A stretch of DNA of 64,000 nucleotides from Streptomyces hygroscopicus (GCA_002021875.1 CP018627.1:2418001-2482000), one strand, 5' to 3'. Positions 9,261-18,407 are shown, numbered from the stretch's first letter. Notes: generated by a model not told the origin, from the letters alone. Translations and numbers: made by a program.

Positions 9261-10667
9261 TCAGTGGCTCTCGCCTGGCCCCATCTGGAAGACGGCAATC
9301 TCCGTCTTGCCACGATGGGACTGGCCGTCGCGTATGGGCTTCAGGGCGACGGCGAGCCAGCGGCCGTCGTTCGGGGACCAGGCGAGTTCGTCGATGTACG
9401 TGCGGAACTGGTGGCCCAGGATGATCTTCTTGTCGGCCATCCGCCAGATGCACAACTCGTGCGGCCGGTTCTTGCCGAACTCCAGATAGCTCAGCTTCCG
9501 GCTGAAGCCGCCGATCGCCAGGTAACTCCCGTCCGGGTTGGAGGCGAGCTTGAACAACCGCTTCGAGGCGTCTACGACCTTGTCGGCCACCTCGCCCTTC
9601 GCCGGGTCGACCACGTACAGGTTCTTCTGGGCGCCGAGGAACAGCCGCGAGGAGTCGCCGGAGAAGGCGTGGCACTGGATCGGGTCCCAGTCGCCGGCAT
9701 GGGACAGGCGGCGGTAGGGCTCACGCTCCTCCCCGTGCAGGTCGAAGCCGCCCTCGTCCGCGTTGTTCGGGCTGATCCGGTATGCGCCGTCGCCTGAGCG
9801 CCGGTGCCCGCGCTGGAAGGGTGCCTCGACCTCTGTGCCCTGGTCCACGTCATAGGCCCACTGTGATTCCTCCTCGGGCTCGTGCCGGGTGCTGTAGCCC
9901 TTCACCACAAGGACGTGCTCGCCGGGCACCCACATCATCAGCGGCACGATCCAGTCACCTGCGTGGGTGTGCACGGTCTCGCTCCAGTCGGCGGTGTCGT
10001 AAACCCACACCCGTCCCTGGTCGCTGCACACCGCCAGGTACTTGCCGTCATCCGAGAACTCCATGCGCTCGACGTGGTCGTGCTTGACGCTGCCCGTCGT
10101 CGTCTCGAACGGGCGCAGGCTGACCGCCGGTTGGGCCAGGTCGGGTATGTGCGGTGCGTCCTCGGCCGTCCAGCTGTCGCCGTTCAGCGGGTAGGCAGCC
10201 GAGCCCCAGGCCTGCCCCCTGCTCAGGTGCTCCAGCCACTTGCGGTCCGTGACCTGTATCTCGTACTCGCCCTGGACCAGCAGGTCCTCGTCCTGCCAGG
10301 TGCCGCCAATCTCGTCGTAGAAGTCGTGGAATTCTTCCCACTGTTCCTCGGTGGGCGGGTCGTTGAGCGTCTCGGTGCGCCGGACCTCCGAGATGAAACG
10401 GCGCGCGTTGGTGTCGACCCATTCGTAGTTCACGATGTCGTCGGTGCTGAGCACCCTGTCCAAGGGACCCTTGCGTTCGCCGTGGATCAGAAGGCCCGCT
10501 GCACTCTCCCAGAGGAAGTGCAGGAAGACGCCCGGCTCCTCGCCTGGTAGTGGGATGTGCGTGCGCGATTCGGTGTCGTAGAAGACGACGAGCACCTGGA
10601 ATCTGACACGGAGCCGGTCCGGATCGACTTTCAGAACCCGCACGCCGTATACATCGGTCGACATCAT
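9261..10667 (-). CDS. WD40-like beta-propeller protein
   Basis: A 468-residue cytoplasmic protein without signal peptide. The N-terminal 190 residues are an acidic unknown domain. The rest shows propeller-blade strands: VERMEFSDDGKYLAVCSDQG, CHAFSGDSSRLFLGAQKNLY, KLASNPDGSYLAIGG and ELAWSPNDGRWLAVAL, each with the small-residue turn and terminal W/Y-D strand of WD-type repeats. Such proteins are interaction platforms and are often found beside toxin or kinase genes. It is intact. Whether it acts as an immunity protein is only suggested by its setting among SUKH and HEAT genes. Confidence 0.7.
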   Translation of the reverse strand: MMSTDVYGVRVLKVDPDRLRVRFQVLVVFYDTESRTHIPLPGEEPGVFLHFLWESAAGLLIHGERKGPLDRVLSTDDIVNYEWVDTNARRFISEVRRTETLNDPPTEEQWEEFHDFYDEIGGTWQDEDLLVQGEYEIQVTDRKWLEHLSRGQAWGSAAYPLNGDSWTAEDAPHIPDLAQPAVSLRPFETTTGSVKHDHVERMEFSDDGKYLAVCSDQGRVWVYDTADWSETVHTHAGDWIVPLMMWVPGEHVLVVKGYSTRHEPEEESQWAYDVDQGTEVEAPFQRGHRRSGDGAYRISPNNADEGGFDLHGEEREPYRRLSHAGDWDPIQCHAFSGDSSRLFLGAQKNLYVVDPAKGEVADKVVDASKRLFKLASNPDGSYLAIGGFSRKLSYLEFGKNRPHELCIWRMADKKIILGHQFRTYIDELAWSPNDGRWLAVALKPIRDGQSHRGKTEIAVFQMGPGESH

Positions 10668-10810
10668 CGTCCCCTCAAGAAGTGACTCGCAGTGGCAACC
10701 GGCAAAGGAGAGCCGGCTGCCTCCCCTCAGACACGAGCGATGTTTGCAGAGGGGTCTGACATAGATACTCGTAGCCGGGTTCCGGTGGTCGTGGCTCAGA
10801 GTCTCACCAC

Positions 10811-10963
10811 ATGCTCATTACCGCCGACGCGCTCCATGCCCACGACGAGAACGCCCAGCACATTGTGGAGCGTGGCGGCCACTATCTGTCTCGGATCAAA
10901 GGCAACCGCAAGAAGCTCTTCGCCCTCCTGAACGGCCTGAACTGGGAAGACGGCAAGCACCGC
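10811..10963 (+). pseudogene. ISAs1-family transposase fragment
   Basis: The segment MLITADALHAHDENAQHIVE followed by RGGHYLSRIKGNRKKLFALL is the conserved DDE region of ISAs1 transposases. Both ends are missing. It is fused at about 10963 to a fragment of an ABC ATPase. Confidence 0.75.
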
Positions 10964-11237
10964 TCGCGCATTCTACCGCGATGCGGCCGTGCTGATGCTG
11001 GATGAGCCGACGTCTGCGCTCGACCCGTAAACCGAGCACCTGGTCATCAGCCGGTTCAAGGAACTCGCCGCGGGCAAGGCCGCGGTCTTCGTCACCCACA
11101 ACCCCGGGAGCGCCCGCATCGCGGACCGGATCGTCGTCCTCGACGGCGGCCGGATCGTGGAGTCGGGGACGTTCGACTCGCTACTCGAAGCCAGCAGATT
11201 GTTCGCTGATCTGCACACACCTACTCAAGACCGTTGA
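10964..11237 (+). pseudogene. ABC-transporter ATPase, C-terminal fragment
   Basis: The frame has a Walker B/D-loop segment AAVLMLDEPTSALDP, then a TAA stop at 11028-11030. It goes on with AAVFVTHNPGSARIADRIVV (H-loop histidine) and LDGGRIVESGTFDSLL, a normal ABC ATPase end. Walker A and signature motif are absent, so only the last third survives and it is interrupted by a stop. Confidence 0.75.
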
Positions 11238-11316
11238 TCAACTGGCCGCTGTCAGCCCCGGCGATGCCCTTCCCCCGTGGGGCGCCGCCGGGGCCGTCTC
11301 GGCCGCCGCCGCGCCG

Positions 11317-11466
11317 ATGGTCTTGACCGATGCGGCCGGGCTGGAGGTCGCTGTGATCGACGCCTGCTCCAGCCATGTGCCCTGTGTGCAGGCCATCGCG
11401 CGTCACCGAGCTTCACCGCCCGAGGTCCGGTGGTGCGATAGCGGTCAGCGGTTCTCTGCGCGCCGG
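11317..11466 (+). repeat. 150-bp repeated gene remnant, copy 1
   Basis: This block is homologous, in opposite orientation, to 20657-20806. Both can be read as the end of one protein, MVLTDAAGLEVAVIDA, then VPCVQAIAR and SFTARGP-VR, followed by the same TAG and 25 further similar bases. Copy 1 carries a frameshift before the end. The parent gene is not in the window. The two copies form an inverted pair 9.2 kb apart. Confidence 0.7.
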
Positions 11467-11514
11467 GCCTGGGAGGCCTGCTCGCTCAGCGGCGTTCGAC
11501 GCTGAAGCCGGTGT

Positions 11515-11719
11515 CGTTAAAGACGGAGGGCCTTGTTTCGGTCGCCGCTACCGGAGTCCTTCACCGCCTGCGTCGCTGCCGTCGCCGGCGGACCGGGGGG
11601 AGACGCTTTGCTCCAGGGTGTCCGGGTTGAACTGGAGGAAGATGATGCGTTGGGGGGCCGGTGTCGGGGTTGACTATTACGGAGCGGATGGGTTTCGGGA
11701 TGTCTATGTAACGGGTCAG
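11515..11719 (-). pseudogene. contractile-tail baseplate protein, second relic
   Basis: Read leftward from 11719 it gives LTRYIDIPKPIRSVIVNPDT, where CTG has replaced the ATG start. A frameshift follows, then QRIIFLQFNPDTLEQSVSPR and a stop after KALRL. It is the same family as 3118-3539 but a diverged sequence, not a recent copy. It is certainly non-functional. Confidence 0.65.
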
Positions 11720-11752
11720 GTACCTACTCCATTCGCGTTCAGGCTCAACGAG

Positions 11753-12055
11753 CTACACATCCTCGCCGCGCCTCTTCTTCGCTGCCTCGAATCCCAGCAA
11801 GATCTGCTTCCTGATTCCGTCGACATCCTGTGATGACCAGGAACCTATGACTTCTTCGATCGTCGAGCGATAGGCGTCGAAGTAGTAGCTAATGAGGAGG
11901 GAAAGCGCCTCGACCTCCAGTCTCTTGTGCCGGAAGCGAGCGACCCTGGCCAGGGTCTCCCCCACGACGTCATCCTGCACGTGGTTGAAGGCGGAGAGTG
12001 CGTCGACCCGATCCTTCATCCTCCTGGATTCATCGAAGATGACTCCACCAATCAC
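11753..12055 (-). CDS. hypothetical protein coupled to a HEAT-like gene
   Basis: A 100-residue helical protein (DALSAFNHVQDDVVGETLAR and ALSLLISYYFDAYRSTIEEV) with no assigned family. Its ATG overlaps the stop of the 12052-12546 gene by ATGA, so the two are translated together. Base composition is lower in GC than Streptomyces core genes. In this setting it may be a second immunity-type protein or the split tail of the first. Confidence 0.6.
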   Translation of the reverse strand: MIGGVIFDESRRMKDRVDALSAFNHVQDDVVGETLARVARFRHKRLEVEALSLLISYYFDAYRSTIEEVIGSWSSQDVDGIRKQILLGFEAAKKRRGEDV

Positions 12056-12546
12056 ATCGACCAGTTGGGCATCGGGGGGAATGCATCGTCCGAATCAAGC
12101 AATGCTGCACCGGCCGCCCAAAGGGCGGAACTGAACACCTCAGAAGAATTGTCGGCTCTCAGAATCGCAGAGATGACGCTTGCGTCACTGGAATCCCCAA
12201 GGTCCCCCAACACGCGCAAAGCACTGGCGTGATTCAGCCCAACATCGCCACCGTCGGCATCCTCGGACGAATAAGGTGGCATGACCAGCACCCGGCGGGC
12301 AACTTCCAGGACATTCGACTCGTATTCCGCGTATGGATGGGTCCTGCCAAACCGGGTCAGCGACTGCTCATACCGGTAGTGATCAAGCGCGACCCCGACG
12401 GCGACGACCGAGTCACTCTGCAGCAACTCCAGGAATCCGTCTACCCCAACCGTCCCGGAGGCGAGTCGAGTACGAACCTCGTCGAGATGGGCATCCTGGG
12501 TGGCGTATTCAGCCCAATAGAACGAATCAAATGTCATTTCAATCAT
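12052..12546 (-). CDS. HEAT-like putative immunity protein
   Basis: A 164-residue helical protein. It includes LNHASALRVLGDLGDSSDAS and EVFSSALWAAGAALLDSD, paired helices of HEAT/armadillo type. Its start overlaps, by ATGA, the stop of a frame that reads like the end of a secreted toxin, and it overlaps the following gene in the same way. A toxin tail followed by a small coupled gene is the usual order of polymorphic toxin and immunity genes, so an immunity role is inferred, not shown. Confidence 0.6.
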   Translation of the reverse strand: MIEMTFDSFYWAEYATQDAHLDEVRTRLASGTVGVDGFLELLQSDSVVAVGVALDHYRYEQSLTRFGRTHPYAEYESNVLEVARRVLVMPPYSSEDADGGDVGLNHASALRVLGDLGDSSDASVISAILRADNSSEVFSSALWAAGAALLDSDDAFPPMPNWSM

Positions 12547-12689
12547 ACTGGCCCTCTCGCCTCCACGATGACATCCTTCGGTATGCTCCCACGAATCAAA
12601 ATCTCCTGAGTTCGCACGACATCTTGCCAGGGCGATTTCAAAGTTACCTGTCTGGGCTCATCGCCGCCTGGTGTCCGAATTAGGAGCTG
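12543..12689 (-). pseudogene. toxin-like C-terminal fragment
   Basis: An open frame ending at 12543 reads PRQVTLKSPWQDVVRTQEIL, then IRGSIPKDVIVEARGPV and stop. A -EILIRGSIPKD- strand shortly before the C-terminus is common in ADP-ribosyltransferase-like and related polymorphic-toxin domains. All upstream sequence is gone; the frame opens only after a TAA at about 12690. The stop overlaps the start of the downstream HEAT-like gene. The assignment is by pattern only. Confidence 0.35.
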
Positions 12690-12837
12690 TTACTTAGCGT
12701 GACGCCGAGACGAGGATGACCTTCTGCCGGATGGGGCGATGCACAGCTCATTGCGACGGTGGAGGTGCCGCTGATGACAGGGCCGCACTTCACGTCGGGC
12801 GCCTGGCCGGCGGGCGGAGCAGGTCGTCCCATGTGGT

Positions 12838-13449
12838 CTACTCGTCCGTTGGCACCACCGCACCATAGGTATCGGCGTCGTAGCGCGCCACACCGCGTGC
12901 GAGGAGGTCTGCGTACCGGCTCAGGAAGTCCGCGAAGTGCGGGCCCGCCACCGAGAACGAACATTCGTCTCTGGTGTAGATGACCTGACCAAGGTCGTCC
13001 GCCGGGCCAGGAACCAGGTCGAGGTACATATAGGAGATCCCCTCAAGTTGGGCGATCGGCAGCCGACCGGCCGCGGCCACAGTCGGAAAGTCACGAACAC
13101 GGTCGGACTCGTCGGTGTCTTCCTCCATCACCTGGAAGTCCCCCTCGTTGTCAAACCGGGTCTCAGCAGCCCGCTCCTCCCGCCAGAGCGCCACGGTCTC
13201 TCGCAACGTGAGCAGGTACATCCCGTTCGGCAGCCACTGATGCGGCACGTAGCCCGTCTCGATCTGGCCATCGTGCACGAGCAACGAAGCCCGGTACGAC
13301 ACCGGGAACGAATGGCCAAGCGCCCGTTCCGCTGCATCGATCTCCGCCACCGCCACAGGCGGGTTGAACATCTCCTCAACCGGGGGCAGCGCGCGCTCGG
13401 ACGCCACCCAGCGCTCAATGCGCCGCCACGACTCCCGCACCTCGTCCAC
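12838..13449 (-). CDS. SMI1/KNR4 (SUKH-1) family protein
   Basis: A 203-residue protein from GTG 13449, chosen because GGAGG stands 6 nt upstream; longer starts lack a ribosome site. The SUKH core is visible: IDAAERALGHSFPVSYRASL near residue 45, LRETVALWREERA, then ISYMYLDLVPGPADDLGQVI and a final PHFADFLSRYADLLARGVA. SUKH proteins are cytoplasmic immunity proteins for nuclease and other toxins. No cognate toxin is adjacent. It is intact and adds to the immunity-type genes in this stretch. Confidence 0.8.
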   Translation of the reverse strand: MDEVRESWRRIERWVASERALPPVEEMFNPPVAVAEIDAAERALGHSFPVSYRASLLVHDGQIETGYVPHQWLPNGMYLLTLRETVALWREERAAETRFDNEGDFQVMEEDTDESDRVRDFPTVAAAGRLPIAQLEGISYMYLDLVPGPADDLGQVIYTRDECSFSVAGPHFADFLSRYADLLARGVARYDADTYGAVVPTDE

Positions 13450-13682
13450 CCCTCGCCTCCACGATCCGATAACGGAGGATGACCTTCCGTCCATGATCGT
13501 GGAGTTCCACGCTGCCACGACCAGGACAAGAAGGTCACCGGTGCCAGTCTCGCATGCCCAAGCACACGGTCTCGGGCGGATGTTCCTCGCGCCCCGTATC
13601 GACGTGTGGAGCGACAAGTTGGCGACAGCGACGCATCGTGTCCTCGCGAGCTTCCGTCCCGGCGTCCGCGAGAGCCTCACTA

Positions 13683-14598
13683 GGGTCCGTCTTCAAAGAT
13701 CATCCGGGTGGTGGATCATGGTGTCGTGGTACGTCGTCATGAACTCACTGACCAGGAGTGGGAGTTACTCGCTCCGTTGATACCCCGGGCCGCGATGGGG
13801 CGGCCTCGGGTGGAGGACCGGCAGGTCATCAACGGGATGGTCTATAAGATCCGCACCGGGATCTCCTGGCGTGACCTGCCGGAACGCTACGGGCCGTGGA
13901 AGACCGTGTACACCCGCTTCCGCCGCTACGCCCCCGACGGGGTGTTTACCCAAGCCCTGCAGCAGATCCAAGCTCACGCCGACGCGGCCGGCGACATCGG
14001 CTGGCTGGTCCAGATCGACTCCACCATCGTCCGCGCCCACCAGCATGCCGCCGCCACCGGCCGAAAAGGGGGCGCCATCGGCAGGACGAACCGGACGATC
14101 ACGCCCTCGGTCGATCCCGAGGCGGGCTGACCACCAAGATCCACCTCGCCTGCGACAGCAAGGGCCGCCCACTTGCGATCCTCGTGACGCCCGGCCAACG
14201 CCACGACAGTGTCTGCGCACGCCCTCTGCTGGAACGGATCCGTGTTCCCCGCACCGGCCTGGGCCGACCTCGGTGCAGGCCCGACCAGGTCATCGCAGAC
14301 AAGGCTTACAGCTCCCGCGGCTTCCGCGCCAACCTGCGAAAACGCGGCATCGCACACACCATCCCGGAGAAGACCGATCAGCAGCGCCACCGGCTGAACC
14401 GGGGCCGCCGAGGCGGCAGACCACCCGGGTTCGACCAAGAGGCCTACCGTCGACGCAACATCGTCGAGCGCTGCTTCAACCGGCTCAAGGGCTTCCGCGG
14501 GATCGCCACCAGACACGAGAAGACCGCCACTTCCTACGAAGCGGCGGTCATCCTCGCATCGTTCCTACTCTGGGCAAGATCCGTTTGAAGACGGACCC
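13683..14598 (+). mobile_element. IS5-family (IS427-group-like) insertion sequence
   Basis: A complete 916-bp element with perfect 15-bp terminal inverted repeats GGGTCCGTCTTCAAA / TTTGAAGACGGACCC and a TA dinucleotide on both sides as target duplication. It contains one transposase in two overlapping frames. The right TA is part of the CTAG into which the neighbouring IS701-like element inserted. Confidence 0.9.
13708..14588 (+). CDS. IS5-family transposase made by frameshift (orfA/orfB)
   Basis: The first frame (13708-14130, 140 residues) contains LTDQEWELLAPLIPRAAMGR, GISWRDLPERYGPWKTVYTR and the catalytic aspartate in VQIDSTIVRAHQH. At about 14065 the run CGAAAAGGGGGC allows a shift into the frame that continues [39 protein letters not shown] and NIVERCFNRLKGFRGIATRH, ending at 14588. 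A-run/G-run slippage is the known expression mode of the IS427 group, so the enzyme is likely functional. Confidence 0.85.
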
Positions 14599-14601
14599 TA
14601 G

Positions 14602-16132
14602 TACTCCAGTCGCAGATCGCTATTCCCGCTGGTCAGGAGCGTGTCTGTGAGTATACTCGCCTGACGTGCTGTCAGACGCTGTGAGTTCGTGACGTCGGGT
14701 ACGGCGGGCCGTTGTGCTTGTCATGCAAGACGATGTGCAGCTCGATGTCTGGGCGGCGGAACTGGAAGAACTGCTCGTGCGTATTGGCCACCGGTTCGGG
14801 CGGGTGGACTTAAGGCGGCGGATGCGAGCCTACGTTCACGGCCTGCTCGGCTCGGTGGGCCGGAAGAACAGCTGGCAGCTGGCAGCTGGCCGAGCATGCC
14901 GGTCACCGCACTCCCGCCGGGTTGCAGCATCTGCTGAGCCGGGCCTGCTGGAACCCCGATGAGATACGCGATGACCTGCAAGAATACGTCGCCGAGAAGC
15001 TCGGGGACCCGGCGGGCGTACTCATCGTCGATGACACCGGGTTCCTCAAGAAAGGCACCGTCTCGGCCGGGGTCCAGCGGCAGTATTCCGGCACCGCCGG
15101 ACGCACCGAGAACTGCCAGATAGGCGTCTTCGCCGCCTATGCCTCGCCCAAGGGCCGGGCTCTGGTGGACCGGGAGCTGTACCTTCCGAAGTCCTGGACG
15201 TCCGATCCAGACCGCTGCCGGGCGGCGAAGATCCCCGACGAGCGGGGGTTCGCCACCAAAGGCGAACTGGCCAAGGCGATGGTCGCCCGCGCCCTGGCCT
15301 CCCCGCTGCCGATCGCCTGGGTGACCGCGGATTCCGCCTACGGCCAGGAATGGCGCTTCCGCCGCACGCTGGAACAAGCCGGCGTCGGCTACGTCCTGGC
15401 CGTGCCGAAGTCCCAGCACGTACACGCCCTGGGACGCATTGACTTCGCCATCACCCAGGCACCCGAAGAAGCCTGGGAACGCCACTCCTGCGGCAACGGC
15501 GCGAAGGGGCCGCGCGTCTATGACTGGGCAGCCGCCCAACTGCCCGCCATCGACGACTTCGACGGCGACCAGCCCACCCATCAACGATGGGCACTGGCTC
15601 GCCGCAGCCTGGCCCGCCCGGAGGAGATCGCGTACTACCTCGCCTACGCACCGGATGGAACCGCCATCTCTGAGCTGGTACGCGTCGCCGGAACCCGCTG
15701 GGCGATCGAGGAAGCCTTCCAGGCCGCGAAGAACGAGTGCGGACTGGACCAATACGAGGTCCGCCGGTATCCCGGCTGGTACCGGCACATCACCCTGGCC
15801 ATGCTCGCCCACGCCTTCCTCGCCGCCATGGCCCCCGCTGCGGGGCCGGAAAAGGGGGCAGCAGAAACGCTTCCGGCGTCCTCGCACCGCTCACCGTGGC
15901 AGAAATCCGGCGACTCCCGGCAGCTGGCAGTCCCCCGTCGGCGCACCTTCAGCACACCGGCCACGCGATGAGCTGGTCCTGCTGGCGACGCCGGCACCAG
16001 GCCATCGCCCGCCGCTGCCACTACCGCCGCCGCACCCGACGTCACGAACTCACAACGTCTGACAGCACGTCAGGCAAGTACACTCACAGACACGCTCCTG
16101 ACCAGCGGAAATAGCGATCTGCGACTGGAGTA
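14602..16132 (+). mobile_element. IS701-family element with 106-bp terminal inverted repeats
   Basis: A 1531-bp element bounded by TACTCCAGTCGCAGATCG and its complement, and flanked by the 4-bp target duplication CTAG (14598-14601 and 16133-16136), typical for IS701. The two ends match as inverted repeats for about 106 bp (14602-14707 and 16027-16132) with some five mismatches, far longer than the family norm. It inserted exactly at the right end of the IS5-family element. Confidence 0.88.
14714..16050 (+). pseudogene. IS701 transposase, frameshifted by 7-bp repeat expansion
   Basis: The frame opens with LDVWAAELEELLVRIGHRFG and VHGLLGSVGRKNSWQLA. A third copy of the 7-bp unit AGCTGGC at 14870-14890 throws it out of frame. 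The rest, LQHLLSRACWNPDEIRDDLQ through LIVDDTGFLKKGTVSAGVQR and TRWAIEEAFQAAKNECGLDQ, is intact in the next frame. Near 15860 another A4G5 run separates the last segment, APLTVAEIRRL to the C-terminal SWRRRHQ-type tail. Without repair of the 7-bp expansion no full transposase is made. Confidence 0.85.
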
Positions 16133-16136
16133 CTAG

Positions 16137-16781
16137 CCGTCGTCGCGGATGGTGGTGCGGATCTTCTTCCCGCGTCGGGCGCCCTGGAGGTCGAGATCGC
16201 GCATCAGCCGGGCGGCGGTGTAGTGAGCCGCTGGTATGCCTTCGCGGTGAAGCCGCCGCCAGATTTTCCGCACTCCGTAGACGCTGAAGTTGTCCGTGTG
16301 GACGTGGCTGAACTTCGTCTTCAGCTCCGCGTCGCGGACCGACCGGGCGCCGGGGGTGCGGTTCTTCGCCGCCTAATAGGTGCTCGTCGCGACCTCCAGT
16401 CTGTGGTGACACGGCGGGTCGGGTCGACTCCGAACACCTGATGGTGTGCGTCGGTGAACGTTACGAGCGTCTCGACGGCTGGTCGAGCTCGGCCCCGCAG
16501 AAAGCCGAGGCCGCCTTGAGGATCTCGTTCGCCCGCCTCAGCTCGGCGTTCTCGGCCCGCAGCCGCTTGATCTCCGTGGCCTCCTTGGACGTGACGCCGG
16601 GCCGCAGGCCAGCGTCGACCTCGGCCTTGTGAACCCAGGTCCGCACCCGCTCGGCCGTGCCGATCCCCAGCTTCGCCGCGACCGCCTCCGTCGCAGCCCA
16701 CTCGGTTGGGTAGTTCGGGCGTATCTCCGCAACCATGCGAAGCGCACGCTCGCGAAACTCAGCAGGGAGGGGGACGGACAT
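16137..16781 (-). pseudogene. IS3-family orfA and truncated orfB
   Basis: OrfA (16461-16781, 106 residues) is complete. It has a helix-turn-helix region (PNYPTEWAATEAVAAKLGIG) and a leucine-zipper-like EIKRLRAENAELRRANEILK, ending at the usual overlap with orfB. OrfB carries frameshifts and reads RTPGARSVRDAEL, YGVRKIWRRLHREGIPAAHY and LMRDLDLQGARRGKKIRTTI. It is cut at 16137 by the flanking IS701/IS5 pair. The catalytic DDE part is missing, so it is dead. Confidence 0.85.
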
Positions 16782-16962
16782 GCCATGATTCGATCCTCTC
16801 AGGGAATCGAGCCTCCATCAGACCCGGAACAGTTCAGAGCCGTGCGTGAAGCTACCCCTCTGGCCAACTTCTCAATGAACGGCAAACTGTGGGCCAGCCT
16901 TGATGGCCTTGCCTGCCTGAAATGTTGACACGCCCCGACCCACGTGGCACCCAGTCTGGTCA

Positions 16963-16968
16963 TACAAT
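16963..16968 (+). promoter_or_regulatory. -10 box placing lsr2 on a leaderless transcript
   Basis: TACAAT ends 6 nt before the lsr2 start ATG at 16975. A -10 box at this distance places the transcription start at or next to the A of ATG, and no ribosome site precedes the gene, so translation should be leaderless, as is common in actinomycetes. A TTGACA at 16924 is too far upstream to pair with it. Confidence 0.55.
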
Positions 16969-16974
16969 CCAGCC

Positions 16975-17310
16975 ATGGCACAGAAGATCGTCACCATCTA
17001 CACAGATGACCTAACGGGCGAAGAAAACCCGGAGGCCGCCACCCACATCCTCGCGCTCGATGGTGTGACATACGAGCTGGACTTGGGCCCGGACAGCTAC
17101 GACCAACTACTGGAAGCCATGGCGCCGTTTACACGGGTCGGCCGCAAGACCGGAAGGGGAAGGAAGGATGTTCGCAAGGGCGCTCTCGGCGAGACCACCG
17201 CGAGAATCAGGGCCTGGGCGAAGGAAAATGGCTTCGCTGTCAGCGAGCGTGGCCGCGTTCCTGCCGACGTCCACGAAGCGTTCGCCAAGGCCAGCAACCG
17301 CCCGGGGTGA
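16975..17310 (+). CDS. lsr2: Lsr2 nucleoid-associated silencer
   Basis: A 111-residue Lsr2 protein, the actinobacterial H-NS analogue that bridges and silences AT-rich and horizontally acquired DNA. The N-terminal dimerisation domain shows MAQKIVTIYTDDLTGE and DGVTYELDLGPDSYDQLLEA. A basic linker with GRKTGRGRKDVRKG follows. The C-terminal DNA-binding domain contains IRAWAKENGFAVSERGRVPA, with the minor-groove RGR motif. Length and motifs are complete. On an accessory region such a copy may silence the element itself or modulate the chromosomal Lsr2. Confidence 0.95.
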   Translation: MAQKIVTIYTDDLTGEENPEAATHILALDGVTYELDLGPDSYDQLLEAMAPFTRVGRKTGRGRKDVRKGALGETTARIRAWAKENGFAVSERGRVPADVHEAFAKASNRPG

Positions 17311-17831
17311 CCGTCGGTGGCAGGCGTAAGCTTCAACGACAGGCTTCCTGCGTCATACGACTGGATGCGCATCCTTGCTCTCATTTTGGCCTGCACCTCT
17401 CCGAGTTGAAAGACTCTGCTGAATAGTGGTAAAGGATCGCAGTCGACGGAACGTTGGTCTGTTGGCGACACGCGATAGGAGCGCGACCGAAGGCCTGACG
17501 CTGAGCCTTTTCCAACCTCATGCTGACGCGCGAGGCCGGAAAAGGCTCACTGGCAAACTCGGAACGGTTCTTGCACACAGCCCAGTCCATCGGCACTCAA
17601 TCTGTGCGGCGATGGAACTGACGCAGCGCAACTCACAGGCGTACCTGGGATGCAAGTATGGAGGTAAGCGACACCCGTCAGCGACACAGCGTGCGAAGCC
17701 GATGCCTGATTTCAGATGGCCGAAAAGCGGAAAGGCGCCGACCTGCCCTGATGGAAGAGTGGAGATCAGAGAAGCGGGCCCGTTCCCCCTTTCCAACTGT
17801 ACTCACACTCATTCCTATGCGGAGTCAAGTC
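17311..17831. other. intergenic region before the AMIN-like gene
   Basis: 520 bases between lsr2 and the secreted-protein gene. Small frames on both strands lack ribosome sites and domains. The lower GC content just before 17832 suits a promoter, but no clear -35/-10 pair stands out. Confidence 0.4.
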
Positions 17832-18407
17832 ATGCGAAAGTTAGAAAAATCTGCCGTAGCGCTCGTTCTGGCGGGTGCCGGTCTGGCGGGCACGGCCGGT
17901 ATCGCTGGTGCCGCGACCGGTCAGCTGGACAAGGACGTCTCAGCCGCGGCTTGCTCGACTGCCTGGGGCAGCAGCACCAAGTCGGCGGCGGATTCCGAGT
18001 CCAAGCCACTGAAAAACATCACGGCCAGCCAGAACACCTGTTTCGACCGTATGGTGTTCGACATCAACGGTGTAAAGGGCAAGCTCGGCTACCATGTTGG
18101 ATACGTGAAGACGTTCCATCAGGACGGTTCCGGCGAGAAGATCCCGGTCAAGGGCGGCGCGATCCTGCAGATTCACGTGTCCGCGCCGAGTTACAACCCG
18201 GCGACGGGTAAGGATACGTACGCTGGGCAGCCCGGGAAGTCTCTGCCGGGCGTGAAGATCACCGGATACAGGACGTTCCGGGACACCAAGTTCGGGGCGA
18301 GCTTGGAGGGGCAGACCCAGGTCGGCCTGGGCATACGAGCCAAGCTGCCATTCCGGGTTCTTCAGTCCAGGGACAAGCTGATTGTGGACGTCGCGCACAC
18401 CAAGTGA
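17832..18407 (+). CDS. secreted AMIN-like domain protein
   Basis: A 191-residue exported protein. ATG 17832 with GGAG 8 nt upstream gives a standard signal peptide (KLEKSAVALVLAGAGLAGTA, cleavage near AGAATG). The mature part contains NTCFDRMVFDINGVKGKLGY, VKGGAILQIHVSAPSYNPAT and GQTQVGLGIRAKLPFRVLQS. The CFDRxVFD motif and alternating strands match the AMIN-like domain of Streptomyces secreted proteins, thought to bind cell-wall material. It is followed at once by a very strong terminator, so it is monocistronic. Confidence 0.8.
   Translation: MRKLEKSAVALVLAGAGLAGTAGIAGAATGQLDKDVSAAACSTAWGSSTKSAADSESKPLKNITASQNTCFDRMVFDINGVKGKLGYHVGYVKTFHQDGSGEKIPVKGGAILQIHVSAPSYNPATGKDTYAGQPGKSLPGVKITGYRTFRDTKFGASLEGQTQVGLGIRAKLPFRVLQSRDKLIVDVAHTK

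Noticed and set aside
16924..16968. TTGACA with TACAAT as the lsr2 promoter
   Set aside because: The spacing is 33 nt, about twice what a sigma-70-type promoter allows.
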